DNA from: Polaromonas sp. CG_9.7
GTDB lineage: Bacteria > Pseudomonadota > Gammaproteobacteria > Burkholderiales > Burkholderiaceae_C
Direction: 5' to 3'
Assembly (NCBI RefSeq): GCF_015752205.1
Contig: NZ_JADOVG010000022.1
Span: forward strand, 1-53,637
DNA length: 53,637 bases
The translations under genes were made by a program, and so were the position numbers. Positions within the stretch are counted from its first letter, which is position 1; every line of letters begins with the position of its first letter. Below the pieces are notes generated by a model. It searched no databases, was not told the origin of the DNA, and saw nothing but the letters and a program-made list of their open reading frames with translations. This document shows, piece by piece, positions 18,654 to 28,793 of the stretch.

Positions 18654-19427
18654 TCAGACCGTCCCGGACGCACGCTGGAAGCCTGACGACGCCTGCATCA
18701 GGCTCAGCGTATAAGGCTCGGTCACGCGGTGGGCAGCCAGGTCGCTGGACGCCACAACTTCTACCGTCTGGCCGCGCTGCATCACCATCAGCCGTTCGCA
18801 TAAATGCGTCACCACCGCCAAGTCGTGGCTGACCATGATGAAGGTCAGGTTGCGGCGCTGGCGCAGGTCTTCGAGCAGGTTCAGCACCTCGGCCTGCACT
18901 GACGCATCGAGTGCCGACGTGGGCTCGTCCAGCAGCAAAATCTGCGGCTCCAGAATCAACGCCCGCGCAATGGCGATGCGCTGGCGCTGTCCGCCCGACA
19001 ACTGGTGCGGGTAGCGAAAGCGAAAACCCTGCCCGAGTCCGACTTCATCGAGCGCGCGTTCAATGCGCGTTTCAGCGTCACCAATGCCGTGAATCGCCAG
19101 CGGTTCGGCCAGCAGCCGGTCCACCGTCTGGCGCGGGTGCAGCGAGCCGTACGGGTCCTGGAACACCATCTGCACACGGCGGCGAAACGCCTTGCTGCCG
19201 GGCGCATGGCTTGTGCTGTCGCCGGTCAGCTGCACCGTGCCCGATTCCTTAGGCGCCAGCCCGCAGATGGCGCGCAGCACCGTCGATTTGCCTGAGCCCG
19301 ATTCGCCGACGATGCCGAAGCTTTCACCCGGCGCGACGCGAAACGACGTGTCGGCGACGGCGACGAAGCCGTCAAAACTGACGCGCAGGTGGCCAACGTC
19401 CAGGCCCAGGGATGTGTGCGTGCTCAC
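18654..19427 (-). CDS. Peptide ABC transporter ATP-binding protein (DppF type)
   Basis: 257 residues from the GTG at 19427, which overlaps the stop of the preceding gene (GTGA at 19424-19427). Walker A GESGSGKST, Q-loop FQDPYGSLHPRQT, signature LSGGQRQRIAIARAL, Walker B LLLDEPTSALD and H-switch VSHDLAVV are all present. The FQDPYGSLHPR and ALDASVQ elements mark the OppF/DppF class. It forms the ATPase heterodimer with the DppD-type subunit upstream and is the last gene of the operon. Confidence 0.93.
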   Translation of the reverse strand: MSTHTSLGLDVGHLRVSFDGFVAVADTSFRVAPGESFGIVGESGSGKSTVLRAICGLAPKESGTVQLTGDSTSHAPGSKAFRRRVQMVFQDPYGSLHPRQTVDRLLAEPLAIHGIGDAETRIERALDEVGLGQGFRFRYPHQLSGGQRQRIAIARALILEPQILLLDEPTSALDASVQAEVLNLLEDLRQRRNLTFIMVSHDLAVVTHLCERLMVMQRGQTVEVVASSDLAAHRVTEPYTLSLMQASSGFQRASGTV

Positions 19428-20266
19428 AGCGCCCACTCCGGCCGGCGGTCCAGCGTTGCCAGCGGATGCGTGGACATGCCGAGTTGCGGCAAGCACGCCA
19501 TCAACCCGCGCGTATACGGATGCTGCGCATGGGCCAGGCCGCCCGCCGCCAGTTTTTCCACCACGCGGCCGGCGTACATCACCAGAATGCGGTCGCAAAA
19601 CGACGACACCAGCCGCAAGTCGTGCGACACCAGGATCAGGCCCATGCCGCGCTCGACCACCAGGGCATCAAGGATCGACAGCACCTGCAACTGCACGGTG
19701 ACATCGAGCGCTGACGTCGGCTCGTCGGCAATCAAAATATCGGGCTCGGCAATCAGCATCATGGCAATCATCGCCCGCTGGCCCATGCCGCCCGAGACTT
19801 CGTGCGGATACAGCTTGTAGACGCGCTCCGCGTTGTCGATGCGCACCGATTCGAGCGCAGCCAGTGCGCGCTTTTTGGCTTCACGACTCGACACGCGGGT
19901 ATGCGCCTGCAGCGTCTCGACAATCTGCGCGCCGATGGTCATGACCGGATTGAGCGAAAACTTCGGGTCCTGCAGCACCATCGCGATGCGCCCACCGCGC
20001 AAGGCCCGGCGCTGCTTGGGCGGGCAATTCAGCAGATCAACGCCGCCAAATTCAAGCCGCTTCGCCGAGATGCGGCCTTCGGGTGCGGTCAGGCCCAGAA
20101 TGGCGCGGCCGGTTTGCGACTTGCCAGAACCCGATTCGCCGACGATGCCGAGTCGCTCGCGGCCCAGCGTGAACGACACGCCGCGCACGGCTTCGACCAT
20201 GCCGCCGTCGCGTCCCGGAAACGCCACGCGCAAATCCTCGACGACCAGCAGGGGATTCGTGCTCAT
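19424..20266 (-). CDS. Peptide ABC transporter ATP-binding protein (DppD type)
   Basis: 280 residues from the ATG at 20266. Motifs in order: Walker A GESGSGKSQ, Q-loop LQDPKFSLNPVMTIG, signature VSGGMGQRAMIAMML, Walker B LIADEPTSALDVT and VSHDLRLVSSF. The SLNP segment and the C-terminal AQHPYTRGLM, conserved in OppD/DppD, support the assignment. Walker A has Gln where Ser/Thr-Thr is usual (GKSQTG), which is frequent in this subfamily. ATGA overlap with the permease gene upstream shows translational coupling. Confidence 0.93.
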   Translation of the reverse strand: MSTNPLLVVEDLRVAFPGRDGGMVEAVRGVSFTLGRERLGIVGESGSGKSQTGRAILGLTAPEGRISAKRLEFGGVDLLNCPPKQRRALRGGRIAMVLQDPKFSLNPVMTIGAQIVETLQAHTRVSSREAKKRALAALESVRIDNAERVYKLYPHEVSGGMGQRAMIAMMLIAEPDILIADEPTSALDVTVQLQVLSILDALVVERGMGLILVSHDLRLVSSFCDRILVMYAGRVVEKLAAGGLAHAQHPYTRGLMACLPQLGMSTHPLATLDRRPEWAL

Positions 20267-21189
20267 CTGGCAGCCTTCGGGTCCATCGCATCGCGCAAGC
20301 CGTCGCCCAGCAGGTTGAACGCCAGGCTGACGACAAAAATCGCCGCGCCGGGTGCCGCCGCCACCCACCACTGGTCGAGCACATGGAGCCGGCCGTTGGC
20401 AATCATCGCGCCCCATTCGGGCATCGGTGGCTGCGCGCCCAGGCCCAGAAAGCCCAGCCCGGCAGCGGTCAAAATGATGCCCGCCATGTCCAGCGTGACG
20501 CGAACAATCACCGACGACACGCACAGCGGCATGATGTGCCGCAGCACGATGCGCCACGGCGACGCGCCCAGCAACTGCACGGCGGCAATGTAGTCGGTCT
20601 GGCGAATCGTCAGCGTTTCGGCCCGCGCCATGCGCGCGTAGGGCGGCCAGGACGTGATGGCAATCGCGATCACCGCGTTTTCGATGCCGGGGCCGAGCGC
20701 GGCGACAAACGCCAGCGCCAGAATCAGGCGCGGAAACGCCAGAAAAATGTCGGTGATGCGCATCAAGCAGGCATCGACCAGCCCGCCCGCATACCCCGCC
20801 ACGGTGCCGACCAGCAGCCCGAGCGGCGCGGCCAGCACGGCGACCAGCACCACCACGAACAGCGTGATGCGCGAACCGTGAATCAGCCGCGACAAAATGT
20901 CGCGCCCCTGGTCGTCGGTGCCCATCCAGTGCGCCCATGACGGCGGCAGCAGCCGCGTGGTGCGCAAATCACCGATATAGGCCGAGTAGGGCGCCAGCAA
21001 GTCGGCAAAGATTGCCACCAGAATCAGGGCCAGCACGATCACCAGCCCGACCATTGCCAGCCGGTTGCGCGCAAAGGTACGGCAGCCGCCGTAAGCCCGG
21101 CCCAGTGCCGCCTGGCGGCGCGACAGGGGCCGGTCCGACATCAACCACTGGTGCAGACTTTCAGGTTTTGAAAGCGTCGTCTCGTTCAT
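20263..21189 (-). CDS. Peptide ABC transporter permease (DppC type)
   Basis: 308 residues. A cytoplasmic N-terminus with RNRLAMVGLVIVLALILVAIFADLLAPY (first helix) is typical of OppC/DppC, followed by HWMGTDDQGRDILSRLIHGSR, the conserved periplasmic motif. The EAA loop reads AAVQLLGASPWRIVLRHIMP. Six membrane helices are expected. ATG overlaps the stop of the DppB-type gene (ATGA at 21186-21189). With DppB it forms the inner-membrane channel. Confidence 0.92.
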   Translation of the reverse strand: MNETTLSKPESLHQWLMSDRPLSRRQAALGRAYGGCRTFARNRLAMVGLVIVLALILVAIFADLLAPYSAYIGDLRTTRLLPPSWAHWMGTDDQGRDILSRLIHGSRITLFVVVLVAVLAAPLGLLVGTVAGYAGGLVDACLMRITDIFLAFPRLILALAFVAALGPGIENAVIAIAITSWPPYARMARAETLTIRQTDYIAAVQLLGASPWRIVLRHIMPLCVSSVIVRVTLDMAGIILTAAGLGFLGLGAQPPMPEWGAMIANGRLHVLDQWWVAAAPGAAIFVVSLAFNLLGDGLRDAMDPKAAR

Positions 21190-22277
21190 CGCGTGCGCGT
21201 CCTCGGGTCCAGCAGGGTGTAGAGCAGGTCGGACAGCAAATTCAGGCCGATAAAGACCGAGCCCACCACGATGGTGCCGCCCAGCACCGCGTTCATGTCG
21301 GCGTTCTGCAGCGAGTTGGTGATGTACAGGCCCAGCCCCGGCCAGGCAAACACGGTTTCTGTCAGCACCGAGCCTTCGAGCAGGCCGGCATACGACAGCG
21401 CAATCACCGTCACCAGCGGCACCATGGCATTGCGCAGCGCATGGCGCCAGATGATGCGCGCCTCCGACAGGCCCTTCGCGCGCGCCGCCACCACGTATTC
21501 CTGCGCCAACTCGTTGAGCATGAACGAGCGCGTCATGCGGCTGATGTAGGCCAGCGAAAAGTAGCCCAGCAGCGACGCCGGCAAAATCAAGTGCGACAGC
21601 GCGTTGCCAAAAGCGTCCCACTCGCCCGCCATCGCGGTGTCCAGCAGCAAAAAGCCGGTGCTAGGGACCAGCGTGTATTCATAAACCACGTCGATGCGCC
21701 CCGGCCCGCCGACCCAGTCCAGCTTGGCGTAAAACAGCACCAGCCCCATCAGACCGAGCCAGAAGATCGGCACCGAATACCCCACCAGCCCGATGACGCG
21801 CACCACCTGGTCAACCAGCTTGCCGCGCCGCACTGCCGCCCACACGCCCAGCGGCACGCCCAGTCCCGCGCCGAACAAGATGCCCAGGCTGGCCAGTTCC
21901 ATCGTTGCAGGAAAGGTGCGGCGAATGTCCTGCATCACCGGGTTGGCGGTCAGCACCGAGACGCCAAAATCGCCACTCAGCACCTTGCGCAGGTAGATGT
22001 AAAACTGCGTGTATAGCGGCTTGTTCAGCCCCATTTCCTCGCGCACGCGGGCCACCACATGCGGCGGCGCGTTGTCGCCGACCATCGCCAGCACAGGGTC
22101 GACCGGAATCACCCGGCCGATGAAAAACGTCACCGCCAGCAGGCCCAGGTAGGTGAGCCCAATCACCACCAGAAAGCGCCCGAGGGCCTTCAGGTGGCGG
22201 ACGTGGTTTGAGGGGCGGGATGACTGGGCCGCAGACAGCGGCGCCGCGCCTAGGGTGAGGGAATCAGGAACTGCCAA
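21186..22277 (-). CDS. Peptide ABC transporter permease (DppB type)
   Basis: 363 residues from a TTG at 22277; the true start could lie slightly downstream. The first helix VVIGLTYLGLLAVTFFIGRVIPVDP, MGLNKPLYTQFYIYL and the EAA loop YVVAARAKGLSEARIIWRHALRNAM are standard for DppB/OppB. The acidic ADMNAVLGG and the final LLYTLLDPRTR are also typical. It begins 17 bases after the binding-protein gene. The N-terminal extension of about 30 residues is longer than usual and may be untranslated. Confidence 0.9.
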   Translation of the reverse strand: MAVPDSLTLGAAPLSAAQSSRPSNHVRHLKALGRFLVVIGLTYLGLLAVTFFIGRVIPVDPVLAMVGDNAPPHVVARVREEMGLNKPLYTQFYIYLRKVLSGDFGVSVLTANPVMQDIRRTFPATMELASLGILFGAGLGVPLGVWAAVRRGKLVDQVVRVIGLVGYSVPIFWLGLMGLVLFYAKLDWVGGPGRIDVVYEYTLVPSTGFLLLDTAMAGEWDAFGNALSHLILPASLLGYFSLAYISRMTRSFMLNELAQEYVVAARAKGLSEARIIWRHALRNAMVPLVTVIALSYAGLLEGSVLTETVFAWPGLGLYITNSLQNADMNAVLGGTIVVGSVFIGLNLLSDLLYTLLDPRTRTR

Positions 22278-22294
22278 AACTGCAAGTCGCCGGG

Positions 22295-23917
22295 TTAGCG
22301 CTTGGCGACCTTGAACATGTAGTTGGTGTCAAACGTGGGCCCAAGCTTCAGGCCGTCCACATTGCTGCGGTAGGCGGCGACTTCGGTCTGCTGGTACAGC
22401 ATGATGAACGGGCTGGTCTTGCGGAATTCGGACTGCAGTTCTTCGTACATCGCCTTGCGCTTGCCGGCATCGCGCTCCAGCACGGCGGCATCCGATTGCT
22501 TGGTCAGCTCCGGAATCGCCCAGGCATTGCGCCACGACAGCGGCTTGGCCTTGGCGTCGTCGGCGTTGTCGGGGTTACGGGTGAAGGTGTCGGCGTTTGA
22601 GTGCGGGTCCCAGTAGTCAGAGCCCCACTGGCCGATGTACATGTCGTGCGTGCGGCCCCGGTACTTGGTCAGCACCTGCTTGCCGTCGCCGGGAATGATT
22701 TCCACCTCAATGCCCGCCAGCTTGGCGCTCTGCTGGAAGGCTTCTGTGATGCCCTGCACCGGCTGAACGGTGCGCATGTCAATCGTCACCTTGAAGCCGT
22801 TCGGCACACCGGCCTTGGCCAGCAGCGCCTTGGCCTTGGCCACGTCAAGCTTGTACGGGTTGTCCTTGCTCGCGCCCAAGAGGCCGATGGGCAGGAAGTT
22901 CTGGTGCACCACGCCGATGTTCTTGATCAGCGTGTCGCCGATGGCCGAATAATCGACCAGCCATTTCAGGGCTTCGCGCACCTCGGGCTTGGCCAGCGTC
23001 GGGTTTTTCTGGTTCAGGCTGATGTAGTACACCGTGCCTTTGGGCGCCGAAGTGAGCTTGATGTCCTTGTTGGTGCTGACGGCGGCAATGTCTTGCGGAC
23101 TCAGGTTGCGGGCAATGTCGATGTCGCCTTTTTCCAGCAGCAGGCGCTGGGTGGCCGCCTCCTTGACATGGCGGTAGATCACGCGGGCCATGGGCGGCTT
23201 GGGGCCGTGGTAGTTGTCATTGCGCTCCAGCGCCACGATCTCGTTGGCCCGCCACTCGCGCAGCTTCATCGGGCCGGATCCAGCGTAGTTGGTTTTCAGC
23301 CAGCCGTAGCCCCAGTCGCCGCCTTGTTCCTTGGTCAGCAGCAGTTTCTTGTCGACAATGGCGCCGATGTTGGCCGTCAGGCAGTTAAGCACGAAGGTCG
23401 GCGCATACGCCTTGTCGGTCTCCAGCGTCAGGCTCAGGGGGCCGGTGGCCTTGATTTTCTCCTTGACGTTGTCCTTGCTGAAGCCAAACTGCGTCAGGAT
23501 GAAGGCCGGCGACTTGTCCAGGCTGACCGCCCGGTGCAGCGACCAGGCCACTTCGTCCGCCGTCAGCGCATTGCCGGAGGCAAACTTCAGACCGGGCTTG
23601 ATCTCGAAGGTGTAGGTCTTGCCATCCGGGGACACGGCCCAGGACTTGGCCACATCGCCGATCAGCTTGGACGGGTCGTTCACATCGAGCCGCACCAGCC
23701 GGTCGTAGGTGTTGCCCATGACTTCGCCGGCTGACAGCTCAAACGCTTCTGCGGGGTCCATCGTGATGATGTCGTCAAACGCAAAGGCCACCACCAGTGT
23801 GTCCTTGGGCGTGGCGGCCAGCGCAGCCGCGCCGTGGCACAGCAGCAGCCCGGCCGCAGCGGTGGCGCACAGCACGCGGCGGGACAGCGGAAAAGAGGGA
23901 AGTGACGAAGTGGCCAA
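22295..23917 (-). CDS. Peptide ABC transporter substrate-binding protein (SBP family 5)
   Basis: 540 residues from the TTG at 23917, chosen because AAGGA lies seven bases upstream and the protein then begins with a proper signal peptide (SRRVLCATAAAGLLLCHGAAALA). Family-5 features: TMDPAEAFELSAGEVMGNTYDRLVR, KSWAVSPDGKTYTFEIKPGLKFASG, and LTADEVAWSLHRAV. This is the periplasmic receptor for a dipeptide/oligopeptide or related nickel/glutathione-type importer; which one cannot be told. First gene of the five-gene operon running to 18654. Confidence 0.93.
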   Translation of the reverse strand: MATSSLPSFPLSRRVLCATAAAGLLLCHGAAALAATPKDTLVVAFAFDDIITMDPAEAFELSAGEVMGNTYDRLVRLDVNDPSKLIGDVAKSWAVSPDGKTYTFEIKPGLKFASGNALTADEVAWSLHRAVSLDKSPAFILTQFGFSKDNVKEKIKATGPLSLTLETDKAYAPTFVLNCLTANIGAIVDKKLLLTKEQGGDWGYGWLKTNYAGSGPMKLREWRANEIVALERNDNYHGPKPPMARVIYRHVKEAATQRLLLEKGDIDIARNLSPQDIAAVSTNKDIKLTSAPKGTVYYISLNQKNPTLAKPEVREALKWLVDYSAIGDTLIKNIGVVHQNFLPIGLLGASKDNPYKLDVAKAKALLAKAGVPNGFKVTIDMRTVQPVQGITEAFQQSAKLAGIEVEIIPGDGKQVLTKYRGRTHDMYIGQWGSDYWDPHSNADTFTRNPDNADDAKAKPLSWRNAWAIPELTKQSDAAVLERDAGKRKAMYEELQSEFRKTSPFIMLYQQTEVAAYRSNVDGLKLGPTFDTNYMFKVAKR

Positions 23918-24019
23918 GATGAATTCCTTTGCGTGGGTCAACCGGTGTCGAACGAATGTTGATCGTACTGCAAAGGATGCAGGAATCATGCCTGCAAGCT
24001 TCTCGAATTTACCGTAGCG

Positions 24020-24086
24020 TGCTATTTAAAATATAGCTGAAAACGCTTGCCAGTATTGCGCTAAAGCCCTAAAATTTGTCAAAGTT
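24020..24086 (+). repeat. Dispersed repeat, copy C
   Basis: gctat-ttaaaat-atagc stem at 24020-24036, then cgcttgccagtattgcgctaaagccc and ttgtcaaagttt. It lies between the peptide transporter promoter region and the decayed DMT gene, and its last bases reach that gene's stop. Confidence 0.65.
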
Positions 24087-24340
24087 TGACCGCACATCTC
24101 GTTGGGACTGCCAGCGCTGGGTTTTCTTCCTTGGTCACCAGCCAGATGCCCATGCACACCAGTCCCAGCGCAGCGACGTTTTTCCACTCCAGGATTTTCT
24201 CGTCCAGGAACAGCGCCGACAGCACGGTGCCGAACGCCGGAATCATGAAATTGAATGCCGTCACCATGCTGACCCGGTTGTACTTCAGCAAGAGGGTTCA
24301 GAGCGAAAACGCGGCGGATGAAAAAATCACCAGATAAGCC
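24079..24340 (-). pseudogene. 3' remnant of a DMT/EamA permease with an internal stop
   Basis: The last 70 residues (LLKYNRVSMVTAFNFMIPAFGTVLSAL, then FLDEKILEWKNVAALGLVCMGIWLV) are the final two or three helices of an EamA-type permease ending TKEENP. Upstream in the same frame, AYLVIFSSAAFSL continues the preceding helix but is separated by TGA, where a Trp (TGG) would fit the family. Everything further upstream is missing and replaced by the glycerophosphodiesterase gene, whose stop is 12 bases away. A truncated, non-functional copy. Confidence 0.72.
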
Positions 24341-24349
24341 AGCCGGCGT

Positions 24350-25570
24350 TCAGCGGCCCAGTTCCCGCAAGTAACTGGCGCGCGCCTCAAGGGCGGTGTC
24401 GGGGAAGTCGCTGAACACGCCGTCCAGTCCCAGGCGGTAAAACTGCAGGTACTCGGCCTTCGGATCCTTGTTGTAGTCAAAAGCCAGGCGGCGCTGTTCG
24501 TTGCGAAAGGTGTAGGCATGCACGAACAGGCCGGCCTTGTGGGCGTCGGCAATCAGCGTGGTGGGCGGTTGGCTGCTGGCGTCGTTGTAGTTGACCTTTC
24601 CATCGCCGTTGACATCGCGCAGGTTGCCGGCCGCGTCCAGCGCGCCCTTGACCGGCACGATGTAGGGCTTCCACGGACCGATGCCGTCGGCGTAGGTCTT
24701 GATTTCAGCCAGGCCCGCCGGCGTGACCATGGCACTGAACAAGCGGGTGTCGCCGCTCAGCGTCCAGTCATAGGGGCGGTCATAAGGTGCGGCGTAGGTC
24801 AGTTTGCCGGTTTTCAGGTCGTAGTCGTCTGCATCGATCAACTGGATGAGCTTGGCCTGCAAGCCCTTGGTTTTCATCTCTTTCAGGCTGCCAGGCTCAA
24901 AGCTTTGAACATAGACCGGCGAGGTCTTGTTGTTCCAGCCGGCGGCGGTGATGGCCGCGATGAGCTTGTCTTCCAGTGGCAGCCCCAGGGCGCGGTGGTA
25001 GCTTGGGTTCTTGGTTTCGGGGTAGACGGCAATCGTGCGGCCCAGTTGCGTGCTGCGGGTTTTGACCAGGTCGATCAATTCCTGGAAGGTGATGACCTTG
25101 AACTTGCCGTTGTTGCTCTGGTCGCGCTCGCTGTCGGTGATCAGGGCGCCCAGTGTCTTGATCTCGGCCAGTGTGAAGTCGCTGGCAAACCAGCCCGTCT
25201 GGGTTTCGCCATCGACTGTCGTGGTTTTTTTTCGGCTGGCAAATTCGGGGCGTTTGGCGACATCGGTGCTGAAGTCCAGGTTCGGGTCGTGCCGGGCAAT
25301 CAAAACGCCGTCTTTGGTGGAAACGAGGTCTGGCTCGACCACGTCGGCACCCAGGTCAATGGCACGGGCATACGCCTCAAGCGTTTCTTCAGGCAGTGCG
25401 CCCGAGGCACCCCGGTGCGCAATCACCAGCGGCTGCACATTGGCCAGGGTTTTGAAGGGTTGCACTGCGGGCAGGGGGTCGTCGCCACCGCCGCAAGCCG
25501 ACAGCGCCAGCAGCATCGCGCTGGCCGTCACGGACAGCTTGAGGTAATTTGTCTGGGCAAAAAAGGTCAT
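24350..25570 (-). CDS. glpQ: Glycerophosphodiester phosphodiesterase, lipoprotein
   Basis: 406 residues from ATG 25570, with GGGAG seven bases upstream. The signal sequence ends in the lipobox LSAC (Cys26) followed by a Gly-Gly-Gly-Asp-Asp linker, so an exported lipoprotein. GDPD motifs: VIAHRGASGALPEETLEAY (catalytic HRG), GADVVEPDLVSTKDGVLIARHD (Glu and Asp metal ligands, second His). It hydrolyses glycerophosphodiesters to glycerol-3-phosphate and an alcohol. Like GlpQ, it is long (about 380 mature residues) with an insertion between the fourth and last barrel strands, which includes a Ca-loop-like DVNGDGKVNYND (about 320-331) resembling an EF-hand/dockerin loop. Confidence 0.9.
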   Translation of the reverse strand: MTFFAQTNYLKLSVTASAMLLALSACGGGDDPLPAVQPFKTLANVQPLVIAHRGASGALPEETLEAYARAIDLGADVVEPDLVSTKDGVLIARHDPNLDFSTDVAKRPEFASRKKTTTVDGETQTGWFASDFTLAEIKTLGALITDSERDQSNNGKFKVITFQELIDLVKTRSTQLGRTIAVYPETKNPSYHRALGLPLEDKLIAAITAAGWNNKTSPVYVQSFEPGSLKEMKTKGLQAKLIQLIDADDYDLKTGKLTYAAPYDRPYDWTLSGDTRLFSAMVTPAGLAEIKTYADGIGPWKPYIVPVKGALDAAGNLRDVNGDGKVNYNDASSQPPTTLIADAHKAGLFVHAYTFRNEQRRLAFDYNKDPKAEYLQFYRLGLDGVFSDFPDTALEARASYLRELGR

Positions 25571-25645
25571 CAAAATCTCCCATGGTATGAAATACAGGAG
25601 TTTCTGGCCTTTTCATGACGGTTTGATGTGGTGTTACTGTAAGTT

Positions 25646-25669
25646 GCTGTTTTAGCGTTGAAAAACAGC
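25646..25669. terminator. Possible hairpin between uvrA and glpQ
   Basis: gctgtttt and aaaacagc (8-bp arms, 8-base loop) lie 23 bases after the uvrA stop as read on the minus strand. No strong T-run follows on that strand, so termination is uncertain. Confidence 0.35.
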
Positions 25670-25691
25670 CAAACACAGTGCCCGGCAAAGC

Positions 25692-28600
25692 CTATAGCAG
25701 GCGCGCCAGGTAATGCCCGGTATGGCTGTCAGGGTTGGCGGCAATGTCTTCAGGCGTGCCCACGCCCACCACCATGCCGCCGCCGGCGCCGCCTTCCGGC
25801 CCCATGTCGATCAGCCAGTCGGCGGTCTTGATCACGTCCAGGTTGTGTTCGATCACGACGATGGTGTTGCCGGCATCGCGCAGCTGGTGCAGCACTTTGA
25901 GCAGCAGGTCGATGTCGGCAAAGTGCAGGCCGGTGGTCGGCTCGTCCAGGATGTAGAGCGTGCGGCCGGTGTCGCGTTTGCTCAGCTCCAGCGCGAGTTT
26001 CACCCGCTGCGCTTCGCCGCCCGACAGCGTGGTCGCCGACTGGCCGAGCTTGATGTAGCTCAGGCCCACATCCAGCAGCGTGTGCAATTTGCGCGCAATC
26101 GTCGGCACGGCCTTGAAGAATTCGGCCGCCAGCTCCACCGTGAGGTCAAGGATTTGCGCGATGTTCTTGCCCTTGTACTGGACTTCGAGCGTTTCGCGGT
26201 TGTAGCGCATGCCCTTGCAGACGTCGCAGGGCACGTACACGTCGGGCAAAAAGTGCATTTCGACTTTCACCATGCCGTCGCCCTGGCAGGCTTCGCAGCG
26301 CCCGCCGGCCACGTTGAAGCTGAAGCGCCCGGCGCCGTAGCCGCGTTCGCGCGCGGTGTTCATCTCGGCCATCAGCTCGCGGATCGGCGTGAACAGGCCG
26401 GTGTAGGTGGCTGGGTTGCTGCGCGGCGTGCGGCCAATCGGCGACTGGTCGACGTTGATGACCTTGTCGAAATGCTCGATGCCCTCGATGGCTTCGTGTG
26501 GCGCCGGCTCTTCATGCGCGCGGTAAAGCGTGCGGGCAACGGCGGCGTACAGCGTGTCGTTGACCAGCGTGGATTTGCCCGAGCCCGACACGCCGGTCAC
26601 GCAGGTCAGCAGGCCGACCGGAAACTCGACGCTCACGCCCTGCAGGTTGTGGCCGGTGGCATTGACCACGCGCAGCGCCTGCATGTCGCCCAGCGTCGCT
26701 TGGTGTGCAGCTTCACGCGCTGCGCGGCGTTCGGCCGCCGGACTGGGCGCAAAGCGCGACTTGCTCTGATCGAACGCGCGGGCGTTCTTGACCGTCGGCA
26801 GCCACGGCGTTCGGTGCTTGGGCACGGCGATCTTCAGCGTGCCCGCCAGGTATTTTCCGGTCAGCGAGTCGGGATTCGCCTGCACCTGCGCAAACGTTCC
26901 CTGCGCCATGACGCGACCGCCATGAATGCCAGCACCCGGCCCCATGTCGATGACGTGGTCGGCGGCGCGGATCATGTCCTCGTCGTGCTCGACCACCAGC
27001 ACGCTGTTGCCAATGTCGCGCAAATGCTTGAGCGTGCCGATCAGCCGGTCGTTGTCGCGCTGGTGCAGGCCGATGCTGGGCTCGTCGAGCACATACATCA
27101 CGCCGGTCAGGCCCGAGCCGATCTGCGACGCCAGCCGGATGCGCTGCGACTCGCCGCCCGACAGCGTCTCGGCGCTGCGGTCCAGGCTCAGGTAGTTCAA
27201 ACCCACGTCGTTGAGGAACTTCAGCCGCAGGCCGATTTCGCGCACCACCTTGGCGGCAATCTCGGCCTTCGCGCCCTGCATCGTCAAGGTGCTGAAGTAG
27301 TGGAAGCTTTCGCGCAGGGTGCTGTGGCTGACTTCGTAAATCGCCTTGCGGCTGGGTTGCGCGTCACCTTTTGATGTGCCGACCAGGTAGACATGGCGCG
27401 CTTCGCGCCGCAGCCGCGTGCCGCCGCAGTCGGGGCAGGGCTGCACGCTGCGGTAGCGGGCCAGGTCGTCGCGCACCACGGCGGAGTCGGTTTCGCTGTA
27501 GCGGCGCTCGAAGTTGGTGATGATGCCTTCGAACGGATGCTTCTTGCTGACCTTTTTTCCGGCTTTTTCGCCCGTATCCATCAGGTAGCTGAACTTGATC
27601 TCTTCTTCGCCCGAGCCGTGCAGCACCACCTGTTGCACGTTCTCGGGCAGGTCTTCAAACGCCGTGTCGATGTCGAACCGGTAATGCGCCGCCAGGCTCT
27701 CCAGCATCGAAAAATAATAGGCATTGCGCCGGTCCCAGCCCTTGACCGCGCCGCTGGCCAGGCTCAGCGATGGAAAGGCCACGATCCGCGCCGGATCGAA
27801 AAAGTCGCTGTGTCCCAGGCCGTCGCAGCACGGGCAGGCGCCGACCGGCGAGTTGAAGGAAAACAGGCGCGGCTCCATCTCGCTGAGCGAATAGCTGCAG
27901 ACCGGGCAGGAAAACTTGGCGCTGAACAGGTGTTCCTGGCCCGAATCCATTTCCAGCGCCAGCGCCCGGCCATCGGCCAGCCTTAACGCCGCTTCAAAGC
28001 TCTCGGCCAGTCGCTGCCGTAGTGCGGGTGGCGGCACCGCGCCGGCTTCGGTTGGGACGTCAGGCGCGGTTTCTTTGTCCAGGCGCACCTTGACGCGGTC
28101 GATCACCACGTCAATCGTGTGTTTTTCGGTTTTCTTGAGCTTGGGCAGCGCGTCGAATTCGTAGGTTGCGCCATCGACCCGGAAACGCACATAGCCCTGC
28201 GCCTGCATGGCCTCGAACAGGTCGACAAACTCGCCCTTGCGCTCGCGTGCCACGGGCGCCAGGATCATCAGCCGCGTGTCCTCGGGCAGGGCCAGCACGG
28301 TGTCGACCATTTCGCTGACGCTTTGCGCCTGCAGCGGCAGGTCATGCACCGGGCAAAACGGCGTGCCGGCGCGGGCATACAGCAAGCGCAGGTAGTCATG
28401 GATCTCGGTCACGGTGCCGACGGTGGAGCGCGGGTTGTGGCTGGTGGCTTTTTGCTCGATGGAAATCGCCGGCGACAGGCCTTCGATCATGTCCACGTCG
28501 GGCTTGTCCATCAGCTGCAAAAACTGCCGCGCATAGGTCGACAGGCTTTCGACATAGCGGCGCTGGCCCTCGGCATACAGCGTGTCAAACGCCAGGCTCG

Positions 28601-28793
28601 ACTTGCCTGAGCCGGAAAGGCCGGTGATGACGACCAGCTGGTTGCGCGGAATGTCGAGGTCGATGTTTTTCAGGTTGTGCGTGCGCGCCCCCCGAATGCT
28701 GATGGCCTGCGCGCCATGGCCTGTGGGCCGGGCTGCCCGCTCAAAAGCCTGGATTGCCTGGTCTTCGGCGGCTGCATGTGCGTCTGAAGGCAT
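25692..28793 (-). CDS. uvrA: Excinuclease ABC subunit A
   Basis: 1033 residues from the ATG at 28793; a GTG at 28853 would add 20 residues. Two ABC ATPase modules: GLSGSGKSS with [12 protein letters not shown], and [11 protein letters not shown] with [12 protein letters not shown]. Zinc modules: CPVC...CPCC near the first insertion and CEAC...CDVC in the second. A CPDCGG motif is also present. UvrA dimers find bulky DNA lesions and load UvrB in nucleotide excision repair. No SOS-type operator was spotted upstream. Slightly longer than the E. coli protein (about 940), with the extra length mostly around residues 730-790, an Ala/Arg-rich linker common in Burkholderiales. Confidence 0.97.
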   Translation of the reverse strand: MPSDAHAAAEDQAIQAFERAARPTGHGAQAISIRGARTHNLKNIDLDIPRNQLVVITGLSGSGKSSLAFDTLYAEGQRRYVESLSTYARQFLQLMDKPDVDMIEGLSPAISIEQKATSHNPRSTVGTVTEIHDYLRLLYARAGTPFCPVHDLPLQAQSVSEMVDTVLALPEDTRLMILAPVARERKGEFVDLFEAMQAQGYVRFRVDGATYEFDALPKLKKTEKHTIDVVIDRVKVRLDKETAPDVPTEAGAVPPPALRQRLAESFEAALRLADGRALALEMDSGQEHLFSAKFSCPVCSYSLSEMEPRLFSFNSPVGACPCCDGLGHSDFFDPARIVAFPSLSLASGAVKGWDRRNAYYFSMLESLAAHYRFDIDTAFEDLPENVQQVVLHGSGEEEIKFSYLMDTGEKAGKKVSKKHPFEGIITNFERRYSETDSAVVRDDLARYRSVQPCPDCGGTRLRREARHVYLVGTSKGDAQPSRKAIYEVSHSTLRESFHYFSTLTMQGAKAEIAAKVVREIGLRLKFLNDVGLNYLSLDRSAETLSGGESQRIRLASQIGSGLTGVMYVLDEPSIGLHQRDNDRLIGTLKHLRDIGNSVLVVEHDEDMIRAADHVIDMGPGAGIHGGRVMAQGTFAQVQANPDSLTGKYLAGTLKIAVPKHRTPWLPTVKNARAFDQSKSRFAPSPAAERRAAREAAHQATLGDMQALRVVNATGHNLQGVSVEFPVGLLTCVTGVSGSGKSTLVNDTLYAAVARTLYRAHEEPAPHEAIEGIEHFDKVINVDQSPIGRTPRSNPATYTGLFTPIRELMAEMNTARERGYGAGRFSFNVAGGRCEACQGDGMVKVEMHFLPDVYVPCDVCKGMRYNRETLEVQYKGKNIAQILDLTVELAAEFFKAVPTIARKLHTLLDVGLSYIKLGQSATTLSGGEAQRVKLALELSKRDTGRTLYILDEPTTGLHFADIDLLLKVLHQLRDAGNTIVVIEHNLDVIKTADWLIDMGPEGGAGGGMVVGVGTPEDIAANPDSHTGHYLARLL

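Noticed and set aside
20937..25618. Long plus-strand frames opposite the peptide transporter operon and glpQ
   Set aside because: The minus strand carries complete ABC and GDPD motifs with coupled starts; the plus products match nothing.
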